This document shows positions 1 to 6,410 of a DNA stretch of 64,000 nt, one piece after another. Source of the DNA: Candidatus Binatia bacterium (lineage in GTDB: Bacteria > Desulfobacterota > Binatia > UBA1149 > CAITLU01); NCBI GenBank assembly GCA_036493895.1, contig DASXOZ010000050.1, forward strand, positions 1 through 64,000, written 5' to 3'. The position numbers were made by a program, and so were the translations under genes. The notes under the pieces were generated by a model that searched no databases, was not told where the DNA came from, and was given only the letters and a program-made list of their open reading frames with translations. The stretch's first letter is position 1, and each line of letters begins with the position of its first letter.

Positions 1-287
1 CGCTTGGCAAGTTGCGCCTGGGTCAGCCCGAGATCCTCGCGAAGCCATCGGATCTGCAGCGCGACCGAGAGCCGTGAGCCGATCGCTACGGCAGTCCCCT
101 TGCGTCGTCGCGGGCGCGGAGGCGCAGCCCCGTCCGCCAAGTGAACTTCGAGCCAGCCTTGTAGAGCGTCGCTCGCCATCGCCAGCGCCTCCTCGCGGCT
201 GCCGCCGAACGTCTGGCAACCCGGACAGTCGGGAATCTCGACGAGCCAGTTCTTGCCTTCACGGGTGAGCTTGGCGACGTACTGCAT
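1..287 (-). CDS. hicB: HicB-family antitoxin, 3' end outside the window
   Basis: Antitoxin half of a HicAB module. It should neutralise the HicA RNase and repress the operon. The visible 95 codons start at ATG 285-287 and run off the window edge without a stop. The N-terminal half is the degraded RNase-H-like HicB fold (MQYVAKLTREGKNWLVEIPD, then PGCQTFGGSREEA). After an Arg/Lys-rich linker a helix-turn-helix begins (LREDLGLTQAQLAKR), as in HicB proteins with a C-terminal DNA-binding domain. It lies 17 bp downstream of hicA in the usual order, so the two are co-transcribed. Confidence 0.85.
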   Translation of the reverse strand, partial: MQYVAKLTREGKNWLVEIPDCPGCQTFGGSREEALAMASDALQGWLEVHLADGAAPPRPRRRKGTAVAIGSRLSVALQIRWLREDLGLTQAQLAK

Positions 288-304
288 GTTCTTCCTCTCT
301 GCGC

Positions 305-493
305 TCAGACCAGCTTTACGCCCGACTGCCGCGTGATCGACTTGAGCGTCCCCTTCGGGAGGTCCTTGCGAGGATGCGGCACCGTCACAAGACCCGGCGT
401 GGTCGGGTGCCGGTAGTGGTGATGGGAGCCTTTGGCTCGTGCCAGCGTCCAGCCGGCGGCCTTTAGAGCCCGGATCACCTCACTCGATGACAC
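305..493 (-). CDS. hicA: HicA-family toxin, mRNA interferase
   Basis: A 62-residue double-stranded-RNA-binding-fold toxin of the HicA/YcfA family that cleaves mRNA when not bound by HicB. The family hallmarks are visible: the start SSSEVIRALKAAGW, the catalytic-His motif GSHHHYRHP, then VTVPHPRKDLPKGTLKSI. The length is normal. The start is GTG 491-493, the only start upstream of the conserved VIRALKAAGW. An inverted repeat sits just upstream and the upstream ORF overlaps the start, so translation may be coupled. It appears intact. Confidence 0.9.
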   Translation of the reverse strand: MSSSEVIRALKAAGWTLARAKGSHHHYRHPTTPGLVTVPHPRKDLPKGTLKSITRQSGVKLV

Positions 494-693
494 AGTGAAA
501 AGCTTACAACCAAAAGGTTGTTGCGTCCATCGGTCGTGGCCCGGGGTGCGCCGGCTCTATTGGGCCGCGGGTCCGCGGTGATGCAGGATTTGACCTCACG
601 GTCATTGACGAACACCCGGACCCCGAAGCGCGCATCGCCGGGATTCCGGTATGCGGCGTCACCGGGATCCTCGCTTTCGCAGGGCAGGCGCAT
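475..693 (-). CDS. Small protein of unknown function upstream of hicA
   Basis: A 72-residue ORF starting at ATG 691-693, only 6 bp after the stop of the 58-residue ORF, and overlapping the hicA start by 19 bp. Its first half reads like a genuine folded protein (RLPCESEDPGDAAYRNPGD, then RFGVRVFVNDREVKSCITAD), while the last third that overlaps the promoter palindrome is low quality. I do not recognise the family. Spacing and orientation suggest it belongs to the same operon as hicAB. It may end prematurely. Confidence 0.45.
   Translation of the reverse strand: MRLPCESEDPGDAAYRNPGDARFGVRVFVNDREVKSCITADPRPNRAGAPRATTDGRNNLLVVSFSLCHRVR
506..521. promoter_or_regulatory. Inverted repeat ahead of hicA (candidate operator)
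   Basis: Perfect inverted repeat ACAACC-AAAA-GGTTGT, 13 bp upstream of the hicA start. HicB or HicAB complexes commonly bind palindromes over their own promoter, so this is a candidate autoregulatory operator. On the minus strand it overlaps a possible -10-like TAAGCT. Binding is inferred only from position and symmetry. Confidence 0.45.
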
Positions 694-699
694 CGCGCG

Positions 700-876
700 C
701 TATTTCGATCCCTCGAGCGTCTGGATCGGTGGCACCTCATCGAGTCGTTTCTGCATGTCGGCGATCTGCTCTGGCGTCGATTTCTTTCCCGTCAGTTGTT
801 CGTACAGGGTCGCGAGAGTCTCACCCGTGATCTGATCACCTTTCAGCATGTGGAGAGTGGCCGAGGGTTTCGTCAC
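700..876 (-). CDS. Small protein of unknown function (58 aa)
   Basis: Starts with GTG 874-876, preceded at a good distance by an AAGGAAGAAAG purine tract. The start overlaps the stop of the preceding gene fragment in a GTGA overlap, a sign of translational coupling. The sequence is hydrophilic, with TGETLATLYEQLTGKKSTPE and AEQIADMQKRLDEVP-like helical segments and no membrane or export signal. No family recognised. It sits between an IS-truncated gene and the 72-residue ORF, in line with hicAB. Confidence 0.5.
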   Translation of the reverse strand: MTKPSATLHMLKGDQITGETLATLYEQLTGKKSTPEQIADMQKRLDEVPPIQTLEGSK

Positions 877-975
877 GGTTCTTTCTTCCTTTGGCTGGCC
901 GCGCCTCCCGATGTTGCGTTCCGGTTCACTGTAACGAGCTTCTTGTTGGCAATATCGAAATACGCGATTTGATCA
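873..975 (-). pseudogene. 3' remnant of a gene cut by the IS element
   Basis: The last ~34 codons of a protein (NDQIAYFDIANKKLVTVNRN, then an ATSGGAASQRKKEP tail) end in a TGA that overlaps the GTG of the next gene. Upstream the frame runs straight into the terminal inverted repeat of the IS at 977, so the start and most of the gene are missing on this side. I could not identify the missing 5' part beyond 2104, which suggests a deletion accompanied the insertion. Family not recognised. Confidence 0.55.
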
Positions 976-976
976 T

Positions 977-2103
977 TGTGCCTCCCGAAAACCTCGTCTG
1001 ACACGACTTCAGGCCGCCAACCGCTCGTAGCGATGATGGAGACCGCCCGCCTCCGGGAACGCCACGACCGCCCCACCCCATCGCGAAGCCCGTTTCCGAC
1101 CGGCCGGCGAGTCCTTCGCCAACGAAAGATGCGTGCGCGACTGGTTGTAGTAGCGAACGTAGCAATCGAGGACGCCTTTCAGCTGGCGCTCGTTGATGGC
1201 GACTACATGATCGAGGCATTCCCGTCGAAGCGTACCAATCACTCGCTCGCAGTAGCCGTTCTGCCAAGGAGAGGCTCGCGCCGTCACGACCTGCTGCAGA
1301 CCGAGCCCCGTCACCCTCCGCGTGAACTCCTCCCCGTAGATCCCGTCGCCATCACGGAACAGGAACTCCGCGTTCGTCTCCCAAGGCAGCGCCTCGACGA
1401 CTTGTTGTGCGGCCCAAGCGGCAGTCGGATTCGCCGTCACGTTGACGTGGAGAATTCGGCGCCGGCCGTGGTCGAGAACAACGCAGACGTAGCGCAGTGA
1501 GAATCGGATCGTCGGCACGACCGCGAAATCGATCGCAATCGATTGGTGCAGCTGGTTGCGAACGAACGTACGCCAACTCTGTGACGGCGGCCGAGGAGAC
1601 TTGCCGAGATATTTCGACACTGTTGATTCGGAGACGTCGATGCCGAGCATCAGAAGTTCGCCATGAATGCGCGGCGCACCCCACAGCGGATTCTCACGCT
1701 GCAATCCGGAGATCAGTTCGCGGGTCTCACGGTCGACGCGAGGCCGACCACCACGCGGTCTGGCCTTCCAACGCCAGTACGCTCGGAAGCCTTCGCGGTG
1801 CCACCGAAGCACAGTCTCCGGCCGGACTATGACCAGCGCAGCACGCCATCCCGGCCAGACCCTGGAAAGACCGACCCCGAACATGCGGTCGCGCCACGAC
1901 AGGCGGACCCGGCGCGAGCCGAGCCGCTGCCTGAGTACCGCGACTTGCTGACGCAACACGACAATCTCGGCCTCTAAGGACGCCCGGGAACGGAACAGGT
2001 CACATAACGCGCTGACGAAGAGACGGAACAACGGGCCGGAGGCTTTCTTCGGTCCCGCCCTGCGTTAATGATCGTTGTGCGGATGGGGTTTTCGGGAGGG
2101 ACA
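977..2103. mobile_element. IS element with DDE transposase and terminal inverted repeats
   Basis: A ~1.13 kb element bounded by imperfect inverted repeats. The left end (977 onward) is TGTGCCTCCCGAAAACC and the right end (to 2103), read inward, is TGTCCCTCCCGAAAACC; the match then weakens through CYCRTCYG. The ends have the 5'-TG...CA form common in IS3/IS481-like elements. Inside is one intact transposase on the minus strand. I see no target-site duplication: the flanks are TCAT on the left and ACGG on the right. The element may therefore be old or may have caused an adjacent deletion. Confidence 0.8.
1009..2031 (-). CDS. Integrase-core (rve) DDE transposase
   Basis: An intact 340-residue transposase that would cut and join the IS ends. 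The N-terminal half has a coiled helix (LEAEIVVLRQQVAVLRQR) and a helix-turn-helix region (GAPRIHGELLMLGIDVSEST). The catalytic core shows the first Asp in SIAIDFAVVPT, the second in FRDGDGIYG and the Glu in NGYCERVIGTLRRECLDH. The C-terminus RYYNQSRTHLSL is typical of the rve group. It fills the IS almost end to end. IS3-like versus IS481-like assignment is uncertain without a database search. Confidence 0.88.
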   Translation of the reverse strand: MFRLFVSALCDLFRSRASLEAEIVVLRQQVAVLRQRLGSRRVRLSWRDRMFGVGLSRVWPGWRAALVIVRPETVLRWHREGFRAYWRWKARPRGGRPRVDRETRELISGLQRENPLWGAPRIHGELLMLGIDVSESTVSKYLGKSPRPPSQSWRTFVRNQLHQSIAIDFAVVPTIRFSLRYVCVVLDHGRRRILHVNVTANPTAAWAAQQVVEALPWETNAEFLFRDGDGIYGEEFTRRVTGLGLQQVVTARASPWQNGYCERVIGTLRRECLDHVVAINERQLKGVLDCYVRYYNQSRTHLSLAKDSPAGRKRASRWGGAVVAFPEAGGLHHRYERLAA

Positions 2104-2341
2104 ACGGCGAATGAAGCGCATCCGGCGCGCCATACTCGCATCCCCAACGAATTTCGCTCGGAGAAGATCCCTGCGACGCACCTATCCGTCGACGACGAGC
2201 TCGAGGAATGATCGGTAGAGCCGGCTCGGCTCTGGACTGACCCTCCCCAGTCATCTACGAAGGTGCCGGCAGCCCGGCGCCACGGCGCCGGAGAGCCGCC
2301 ACGTCTTCACCGAACCGAGCCGATCCCGTACTTGGAGAACA

Positions 2342-2899
2342 ATGATGCGTACCTCTCTCGCCGCTCGCCTTGGCATCCTCTTCGCGCTCGTCGCATCGAT
2401 GCCGCCGTGCGACCTCGATGGATCGTGTAATCCCAACGACAATTGCCCCGCGACTTTCAACCCCGATCAGGCAGATGCCGACAACAATGGTATAGGTGAT
2501 GCGTGTCAGGGTCCCTGCTCGTCCGCTCCGCTGGGCAGCTGCCAGGCCGCGACGCGCGCTTCCCTGCTTCTCAAGAACAAGAGCGACGACCAGAGCGATG
2601 CGCTCAAGCTGTCCTTCACCGGCGACACGGCCCAGGACCAGTCCGTGTTCGGCAACCCCACCGAGACCACGGAGACGAGCCTGTGCCTGTACTACGACGG
2701 CGCGCTGCAGGTCTCCTACGACGTTCCCGCGAGCGCCACGCTCTGGGCGGACTCCCCCGCTGGGCGAGGTTGGAAATACACGGACAAGGCGGCAACCGCG
2801 GCCGGAGTCACGAGCCTCGGGAACAACGCGGCCGAGATGTTCGAGGCCTGCGACGCGGCTGGACATGCGTTACTCGTACCGTCGCAGCTGGGCGTGTGA
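2342..2899 (+). CDS. Exported protein with thrombospondin type-3-like Ca-binding repeat
   Basis: A 185-residue exported protein. The start ATG 2342 follows GGAGAACA. A signal peptide (ARLGILFALVASMPPC) is followed by a single Asp/Asn-rich calcium-binding motif DNCPATFNPDQADADNNGIG. The domain after it (ALKLSFTGDTAQDQSVFGNP, CLYYDGALQVSYDVPASATL) resembles beta-rich exported domains seen elsewhere in this window. I would expect such domains to continue, but here they end abruptly after a low-quality tail (residues ~160-185), so the gene may be 3'-truncated or rearranged. Function unknown. Confidence 0.6.
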   Translation: MMRTSLAARLGILFALVASMPPCDLDGSCNPNDNCPATFNPDQADADNNGIGDACQGPCSSAPLGSCQAATRASLLLKNKSDDQSDALKLSFTGDTAQDQSVFGNPTETTETSLCLYYDGALQVSYDVPASATLWADSPAGRGWKYTDKAATAAGVTSLGNNAAEMFEACDAAGHALLVPSQLGV

Positions 2900-2951
2900 G
2901 CCGACGCGGAAGCGGAGTGTGGCGGCGGCTCGTCGTCGCCGAGGAGAACCA

Positions 2952-3680
2952 ATGGCCCTGCGAAAATACGCAACGCTGCTCCTGACGATCGTGGTAGACG
3001 GATGCGGCGCATCGCGCTTGCCGGCGCAATCGACCGCTGTACCGGCTTTCACGGTCCACACCATCGCACTTCCCGGCTCCAGCTCGGCAGGCGCATCCAT
3101 GGATGGTCTTGCCTACGATCTACGCCATCATCGGGTGTGGGCCCCTGCCGGCAACACCGGCAGCGTTGACGTAGTTGACGTCACCAACGATCGAGTCTCA
3201 CGGATCGAAGGGTTCGCTACCGCCGAGGTCGAACGAAATGGTACGAAGCGAACTGTCGGACCGAGTTCGGCCGCGGTTGGCGACGGCGTGGTCTATGTCG
3301 GCAATCGAGGGGATTCTGGTGTGTGCGCGATTGGGGCGGCGTCGCTGGAGTTGGGCTCGTGCGTCAGGCTCGATTCCCCGCCCGATGCGCTGGCCTACAT
3401 TGCGACTAGGATGGAGGTCTGGGTAACGACCCCGCACGACAATTCGATTGTGATCCTCGATGCAGCCGCTGGCCGTCCATCTGTCCTGTGTGGTGCCTGT
3501 ACGGCATCGGCTCCCTGTGTGCCGAATCTGGGAGCGGTCAGGGCCTCCTTGAATCGAGTGGCCAATCAGGGCGACGGCAGCGCCACGGAGGACGTACTTG
3601 GTGACAATGCGGCTCTTCGCACCGATGCAGTCCCCGTAGTCCTGCATGTCGACGCTCGCCCCGAGCGCGACGACAGCTGA
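2952..3680 (+). CDS. Exported YVTN-type beta-propeller protein, apparently 3'-truncated
   Basis: Start ATG 2952 follows GAGGAGAACCA. A signal sequence (YATLLLTIVVDGCG) precedes blade-like repeats (DGLAYDLRHHRVWAPAGNTG, SSAAVGDGVVYVGNRGDSGV, MEVWVTTPHDNSIVILDA). The blades stop near residue ~175 and the last ~65 codons are not propeller-like; they run antisense through the convergent gene at 3198-3983. About half of a normal propeller is missing. Such proteins are usually periplasmic. The molecular role is unknown. A rearrangement junction near 3490-3560 is likely. Confidence 0.55.
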   Translation: MALRKYATLLLTIVVDGCGASRLPAQSTAVPAFTVHTIALPGSSSAGASMDGLAYDLRHHRVWAPAGNTGSVDVVDVTNDRVSRIEGFATAEVERNGTKRTVGPSSAAVGDGVVYVGNRGDSGVCAIGAASLELGSCVRLDSPPDALAYIATRMEVWVTTPHDNSIVILDAAAGRPSVLCGACTASAPCVPNLGAVRASLNRVANQGDGSATEDVLGDNAALRTDAVPVVLHVDARPERDDS

Positions 3681-3983
3681 CGCCACGGTGTTCGCGACCA
3701 GCGCCTGCGCATCGGCGGCGTCTCCATAAACCGGGCAGGCTCCGCCCGAATACGCGCTATCGAACTGGCTAGCGAGCTTCTCCGCGCACGATGACAGGTC
3801 GAGATCCTCTCCCCGCAATGCCTGCTTCGTGCCGATCTTGATGCCGCACGCGGTGGCGCGAGCGACCGCCTTTGCCTTGATTCCGAGGCAGCCGGCGTCC
3901 GGAACGGCCTGGGCTGCGGCCGGCGAAACGGCCATGAGAACGATGCAGCCGAGCATCGCCGACGCCTTCCATTGTGATTTCAT
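3198..3983 (-). CDS. Exported small Cys-containing protein, C-terminal part doubtful
   Basis: Start ATG 3981-3983 is preceded by GGGGAG. The signal peptide (ASAMLGCIVLMAVSPAAAQA) leads into a helical Cys-containing region (CLGIKAKAVARATACGIKIG, SSCAEKLASQFDSAYSGGAC). After about residue 150 the frame merely reads antisense through the beta-propeller gene and looks non-coding. The true protein therefore probably ends near 3540, or lost its own end there. Resembles helical exported proteins of unknown function. Confidence 0.5.
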   Translation of the reverse strand: MKSQWKASAMLGCIVLMAVSPAAAQAVPDAGCLGIKAKAVARATACGIKIGTKQALRGEDLDLSSCAEKLASQFDSAYSGGACPVYGDAADAQALVANTVASAVVALGASVDMQDYGDCIGAKSRIVTKYVLRGAAVALIGHSIQGGPDRSQIRHTGSRCRTGTTQDRWTASGCIEDHNRIVVRGRYPDLHPSRNVGQRIGRGIEPDARAQLQRRRPNRAHTRIPSIADIDHAVANRGRTRSDSSLRTISFDLGGSEPFDP

Positions 3984-4082
3984 GAACTCCCCGTCCACCG
4001 TGTCGCCGGATGCGGCGAATGTAACAGATGATCAATGGCGAGACGAGGCGGGGATCGACGCGACGCCCTTGGTTTATCGCGC

Positions 4083-4111
4083 ATTCTCTCCCCGGAGAGG
4101 CGTTCTGAGAG
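4083..4111 (-). repeat. Dispersed 29-bp repeat, copy 1
   Basis: On the minus strand this reads CTCTCAGAACGCCTCTCC then GGGGAGAGAAT. It matches the copy at 6144-6172 on the opposite strand with one mismatch. The centre is a near-palindrome (CTCTCC/GGAGAG) that could form a hairpin. It lies between an exported-protein gene and a helicase fragment. No coding function seen. Confidence 0.6.
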
Positions 4112-4220
4112 AGAGAGAGATGCCGCCGCCGCTGGTCGTCGCCGAGTTGCCGGCGATCGTGGTGGTGCGAACTCCCAGGGCTTTCTCAGGTCCTCGCGAG
4201 TTTGGATTCTCTGTTTTTCT

Positions 4221-4491
4221 GTAGAAAGCCAGTTCGTGCTGTGCGGCGATTCCAACCAGATCGTGCACCCGAACTTCTTCTCGTGGTCGGCAGTCAAGAC
4301 CATGTTCTGGCAGGGACTGGCGGGTGATGCGCTTTCCCGCCAGACGCTCCACGTCCTGCATGCGAATTACCGCAACACGCGCGGCGTCACGGAACTCGCG
4401 AACCGTCTCCTCAAGATCAAGCAGGCACGCTTCGGCTCGGTCGATCGCGACAGCAACTTCCTCGTCGAGAGCGCGAGCGAGATGGACGGCG
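4221..4491 (+). pseudogene. Internal fragment of a UvrD-like/superfamily I helicase
   Basis: About 90 codons (QFVLCGDSNQIVHPNFFSWS, then LHVLHANYRNTRGVTELANR, RLLKIKQARFGSVDRDSNF) match the central part of large UvrD-like helicases: a motif III-like GDSNQ and the ANYRNT segment of motif IV. There is no ATP-binding motif I upstream and no motif V/VI downstream. The frame continues both ways only through unrelated sequence. A fragment left by rearrangement, not a working gene. Confidence 0.7.
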
Positions 4492-4524
4492 CAGCCTGGC
4501 GCCGCTCGCGCAGTGGAGAACACG

Positions 4525-4818
4525 ATGAGCTGGCCCGGATTGGTTGAGAGCACGTATCGACCGGCACGCCAGCTGTGGGCACGCTCTACGCATGGGTGCT
4601 ACGTGCCGAACCCTGCAATGCTGCTGCGACGAGGCGAGGACTGGGTGCCTGTCTATGAAGCCATGAATCTCGCATGGATCGACCGTGGGACGGCAGGCGG
4701 GCCGTATCGTGCGCGGCCCGCGGCCATCATCGAGCGCGTGGTGAGTGAGCGCGAGGAAATGGCGAGACTGCGGGCGGGGGCGGCAGAGTCCCCGGGGGGC
4801 GGTCAACGGCCGCGCTAG
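4525..4818 (+). CDS. Protein of unknown function (97 aa)
   Basis: ATG 4525 has a good TGGAG ribosome-binding site 7 bp upstream, and the sequence (CYVPNPAMLLRRGEDWVPVY, EAMNLAWIDRGTAGGPYRAR) looks coding. I do not recognise it. It overlaps the last codons of the convergent VapC-type gene by 4 bp and directly follows the helicase fragment, so it may itself be part of a rearranged gene. Confidence 0.4.
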   Translation: MSWPGLVESTYRPARQLWARSTHGCYVPNPAMLLRRGEDWVPVYEAMNLAWIDRGTAGGPYRARPAAIIERVVSEREEMARLRAGAAESPGGGQRPR

Positions 4819-5210
4819 GAAAACAGTTCGGCCCGCACCGCCACGCCGGGCGCCCGAGACAGCTTCGCGTCGCAGGTGAGAAGGGTGGCCTCGAGCGCCT
4901 CGGCAAGGGCGACGTACGCGGCGTCATACGCCGTAAGATTCCGTCGAAGCGCCCAGATTCGACCCAGCAACGGCTCGTGGGCATGCCGCTGCACGTCGAG
5001 AGCCTGCAGGCTCTCCAGCGCTGCCAGCGATGACGCGGCGTCCAATTCGCCATCGCGGACGAATCTCCGAAGCGTCTGGGCCACCTCGATATCCGCCAAA
5101 TGCGGCATGTGTAACGCAAGGTCCGGGTCAGCAATACGCGCTGCGATCGACCGACCGCTCTCCGTGCCGAGAAGCAGTTCGACGAGCGCCGACGCGTCGA
5201 GCACGATCAT
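4815..5210 (-). CDS. vapC: PIN-domain RNase toxin, VapC type
   Basis: A 131-residue PIN-domain endoribonuclease. Acidic metal-binding residues of the family are in place: Asp in the N-terminal [14 protein letters not shown], Glu in [11 protein letters not shown], Asp in [16 protein letters not shown] and Asp in [11 protein letters not shown]. It begins with an ATGA overlap with the antitoxin stop (5207-5210), so expression is coupled. Intact by length and motifs. The target RNA cannot be told from sequence. Confidence 0.9.
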   Translation of the reverse strand: MIVLDASALVELLLGTESGRSIAARIADPDLALHMPHLADIEVAQTLRRFVRDGELDAASSLAALESLQALDVQRHAHEPLLGRIWALRRNLTAYDAAYVALAEALEATLLTCDAKLSRAPGVAVRAELFS

Positions 5211-5437
5211 CTCGACTCGCGCTCAGAACGAATGACTTCGGCGGCACTGCGCCGAAACTTTCGGACCGGCTGCGCCTGCAGTCGTTCGAGAACCTCTTGG
5301 CGAGTCGGGCGATCGAGCGACTTTCGGATCTCTCGCAGGACGTAATCGGACATCGACATCCCTTCCGTAGCCGCCCGAACTTTCAGACGCCGGTGAAGTT
5401 CGGAGGGGACGTTGCGGATCTGGACCATGATCGACAT
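5207..5437 (-). CDS. Ribbon-helix-helix antitoxin (FitA/VapB type)
   Basis: A 76-residue antitoxin. The N-terminal ribbon-helix-helix ([36 protein letters not shown]) resembles FitA/VapB proteins that bind the operon promoter. The basic C-terminal tail ([20 protein letters not shown]) would wrap the PIN toxin. It overlaps the toxin gene by four bases. Start ATG 5435-5437. MSIM offers a second ATG three codons in. Confidence 0.85.
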   Translation of the reverse strand: MSIMVQIRNVPSELHRRLKVRAATEGMSMSDYVLREIRKSLDRPTRQEVLERLQAQPVRKFRRSAAEVIRSERESR

Positions 5438-5439
5438 GT

Positions 5440-5459
5440 CCGATCACTACTTTCATCGG
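5440..5459. promoter_or_regulatory. Inverted repeat upstream of the antitoxin gene
   Basis: CCGAT at 5440-5444 pairs with ATCGG at 5455-5459, directly upstream of the antitoxin start; the neighbouring GACATGTC (5433-5440) is itself palindromic. Ribbon-helix-helix antitoxins normally repress from such sites. Short, so only a candidate operator. Confidence 0.3.
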
Positions 5460-5500
5460 TATTTCATGTCAAGAACGCTGAGGCGACGCCGGAAGTCCAA

Positions 5501-5779
5501 TTGACCTGCGACCCGCTGGGCCTCACCATCACTGAAGCCGCCGCGCGTCTTTGCGTGACCCGTCAGGCGCTCAACAACCTGGTGAACGGGAAAGCAGGGA
5601 TCTCGCCGGAGATGTCCATTCGCTTGTCCAAGGCGTTCGGCAGCAGCGCCGAGGTCTGGTTGGGCCTGCGGATGCACTACGACCTTGCCCAGGCGGAGAA
5701 GACCGCTCACCGCATCAAGGTTCTCAGAATCAAGGCGCCAATCGGCGGTGGCGACAGAGCGAGCGCGGCACACCGCTGA
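5501..5779 (+). pseudogene. HigA-like antitoxin fragment without a normal start or partner toxin
   Basis: The helix-turn-helix of the HigA/VapI antidote family is clear ([57 protein letters not shown]). The usual N-terminal HPGE-type segment is only faintly recognisable upstream (EATPEVQ) and has no ATG or GTG in frame; the only start codon is TTG 5501, giving 92 residues. No HigB toxin lies on either side. Probably a decayed orphan antitoxin, though TTG initiation would leave the DNA-binding domain intact. Confidence 0.65.
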
Positions 5780-5977
5780 ATGCACACCGATCGAACGGGT
5801 CCCCGTTCGTAAGTCGCCGTCGGATCGTGCCGCCAAAGACTCGAATCAAAAGGCGCCGCGGGCTCCCTATCCCACTTCTGGAATACCCATCCAATCGTGC
5901 CCTGCCCGACCGGCGAGATGCTCGGTGGCGAAGCGCGGCTCCCGAAATCCCTGCGGAGCCAAATCCTCGTGACACCA

Positions 5978-6043
5978 AATCTCTCTCTGCGGATAAGCCG
6001 CGCCGTTTCCCTGGCGGGAGCGGCGCGAAATCCGCCTGATGTC
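5978..6043 (+). repeat. Dispersed repeat, copy A
   Basis: Begins AATCTCTCTCTGCGGAT, continues CCGCGCCGTTTCCCTGGCGG and ends GGAGCGGCGCGAAATCCGCC TGATG. The left half is shared with 9173-9220 and both halves, more diverged, with 42197-42256. The inner CCGCGCC/GGAGCGGCGCG part is imperfectly self-complementary. It resembles a REP-type intergenic element. Confidence 0.5.
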
Positions 6044-6143
6044 GCGCATGTTTGCGAATTCGAGCAGTCGGGACTCGACGCCAGGCTGTTAACCAAGGCG
6101 GCCGCTGAGAGCGCCAATCCGAGGCTGACCGGGGCGAATTTCG

Positions 6144-6172
6144 CTCTCAGAACGCCTCTCCCGGGAGAGAAT
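6144..6172 (+). repeat. Dispersed 29-bp repeat, copy 2
   Basis: CTCTCAGAACGCCTCTCC then CGGGAGAGAAT. It differs by one base from the inverted copy at 4083-4111. The core CTCTCCCGGGAGAG (6156-6169) is a perfect 14-bp palindrome. Two inverted copies 2 kb apart bracket the helicase fragment, the VapC module and the HigA-like fragment. Confidence 0.6.
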
Positions 6173-6410
6173 TGTGAAAGTGGTTAACCGATTCTGTTAA
6201 CCATGCGCTTTGAAACGCATCCCGCGATTAACACGTATCCCAACCCACGGCGACGAGTATTGGTACGGCAAGCGCACGTTTACGTGGAGAATCTGCCGGT
6301 CAGGTTACATTTCCGTAAGTTGATAGATCGGCGCGGTTGTACGTGGACATGTGGTCCGGCGGCGTGTTACGTAGACGCGAAGCTACGGAATCGGCCTCGG
6401 AGGACCTTTT

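Larger units (their letters stand above)
5780..6410. other. Gene-poor stretch with repeats
   Basis: No convincing gene. It holds copy A of the dispersed ~60-bp repeat (5978-6043), copy 2 of the 29-bp repeat (6144-6172), three GTTAACC heptamers (around 6088, 6182 and 6196), and three TACGTRGA motifs at 6281, 6340 and 6368 ahead of the next gene. The last ~200 bp presumably contain the promoter of the 6411 gene. Confidence 0.5.

Noticed and set aside
6088..6202. GTTAACC heptamers as integron attC sites
   Set aside because: They lack the RYYYAAC/GTTRRRY core pairs and the long imperfect palindrome of attC, and no integron integrase is nearby.
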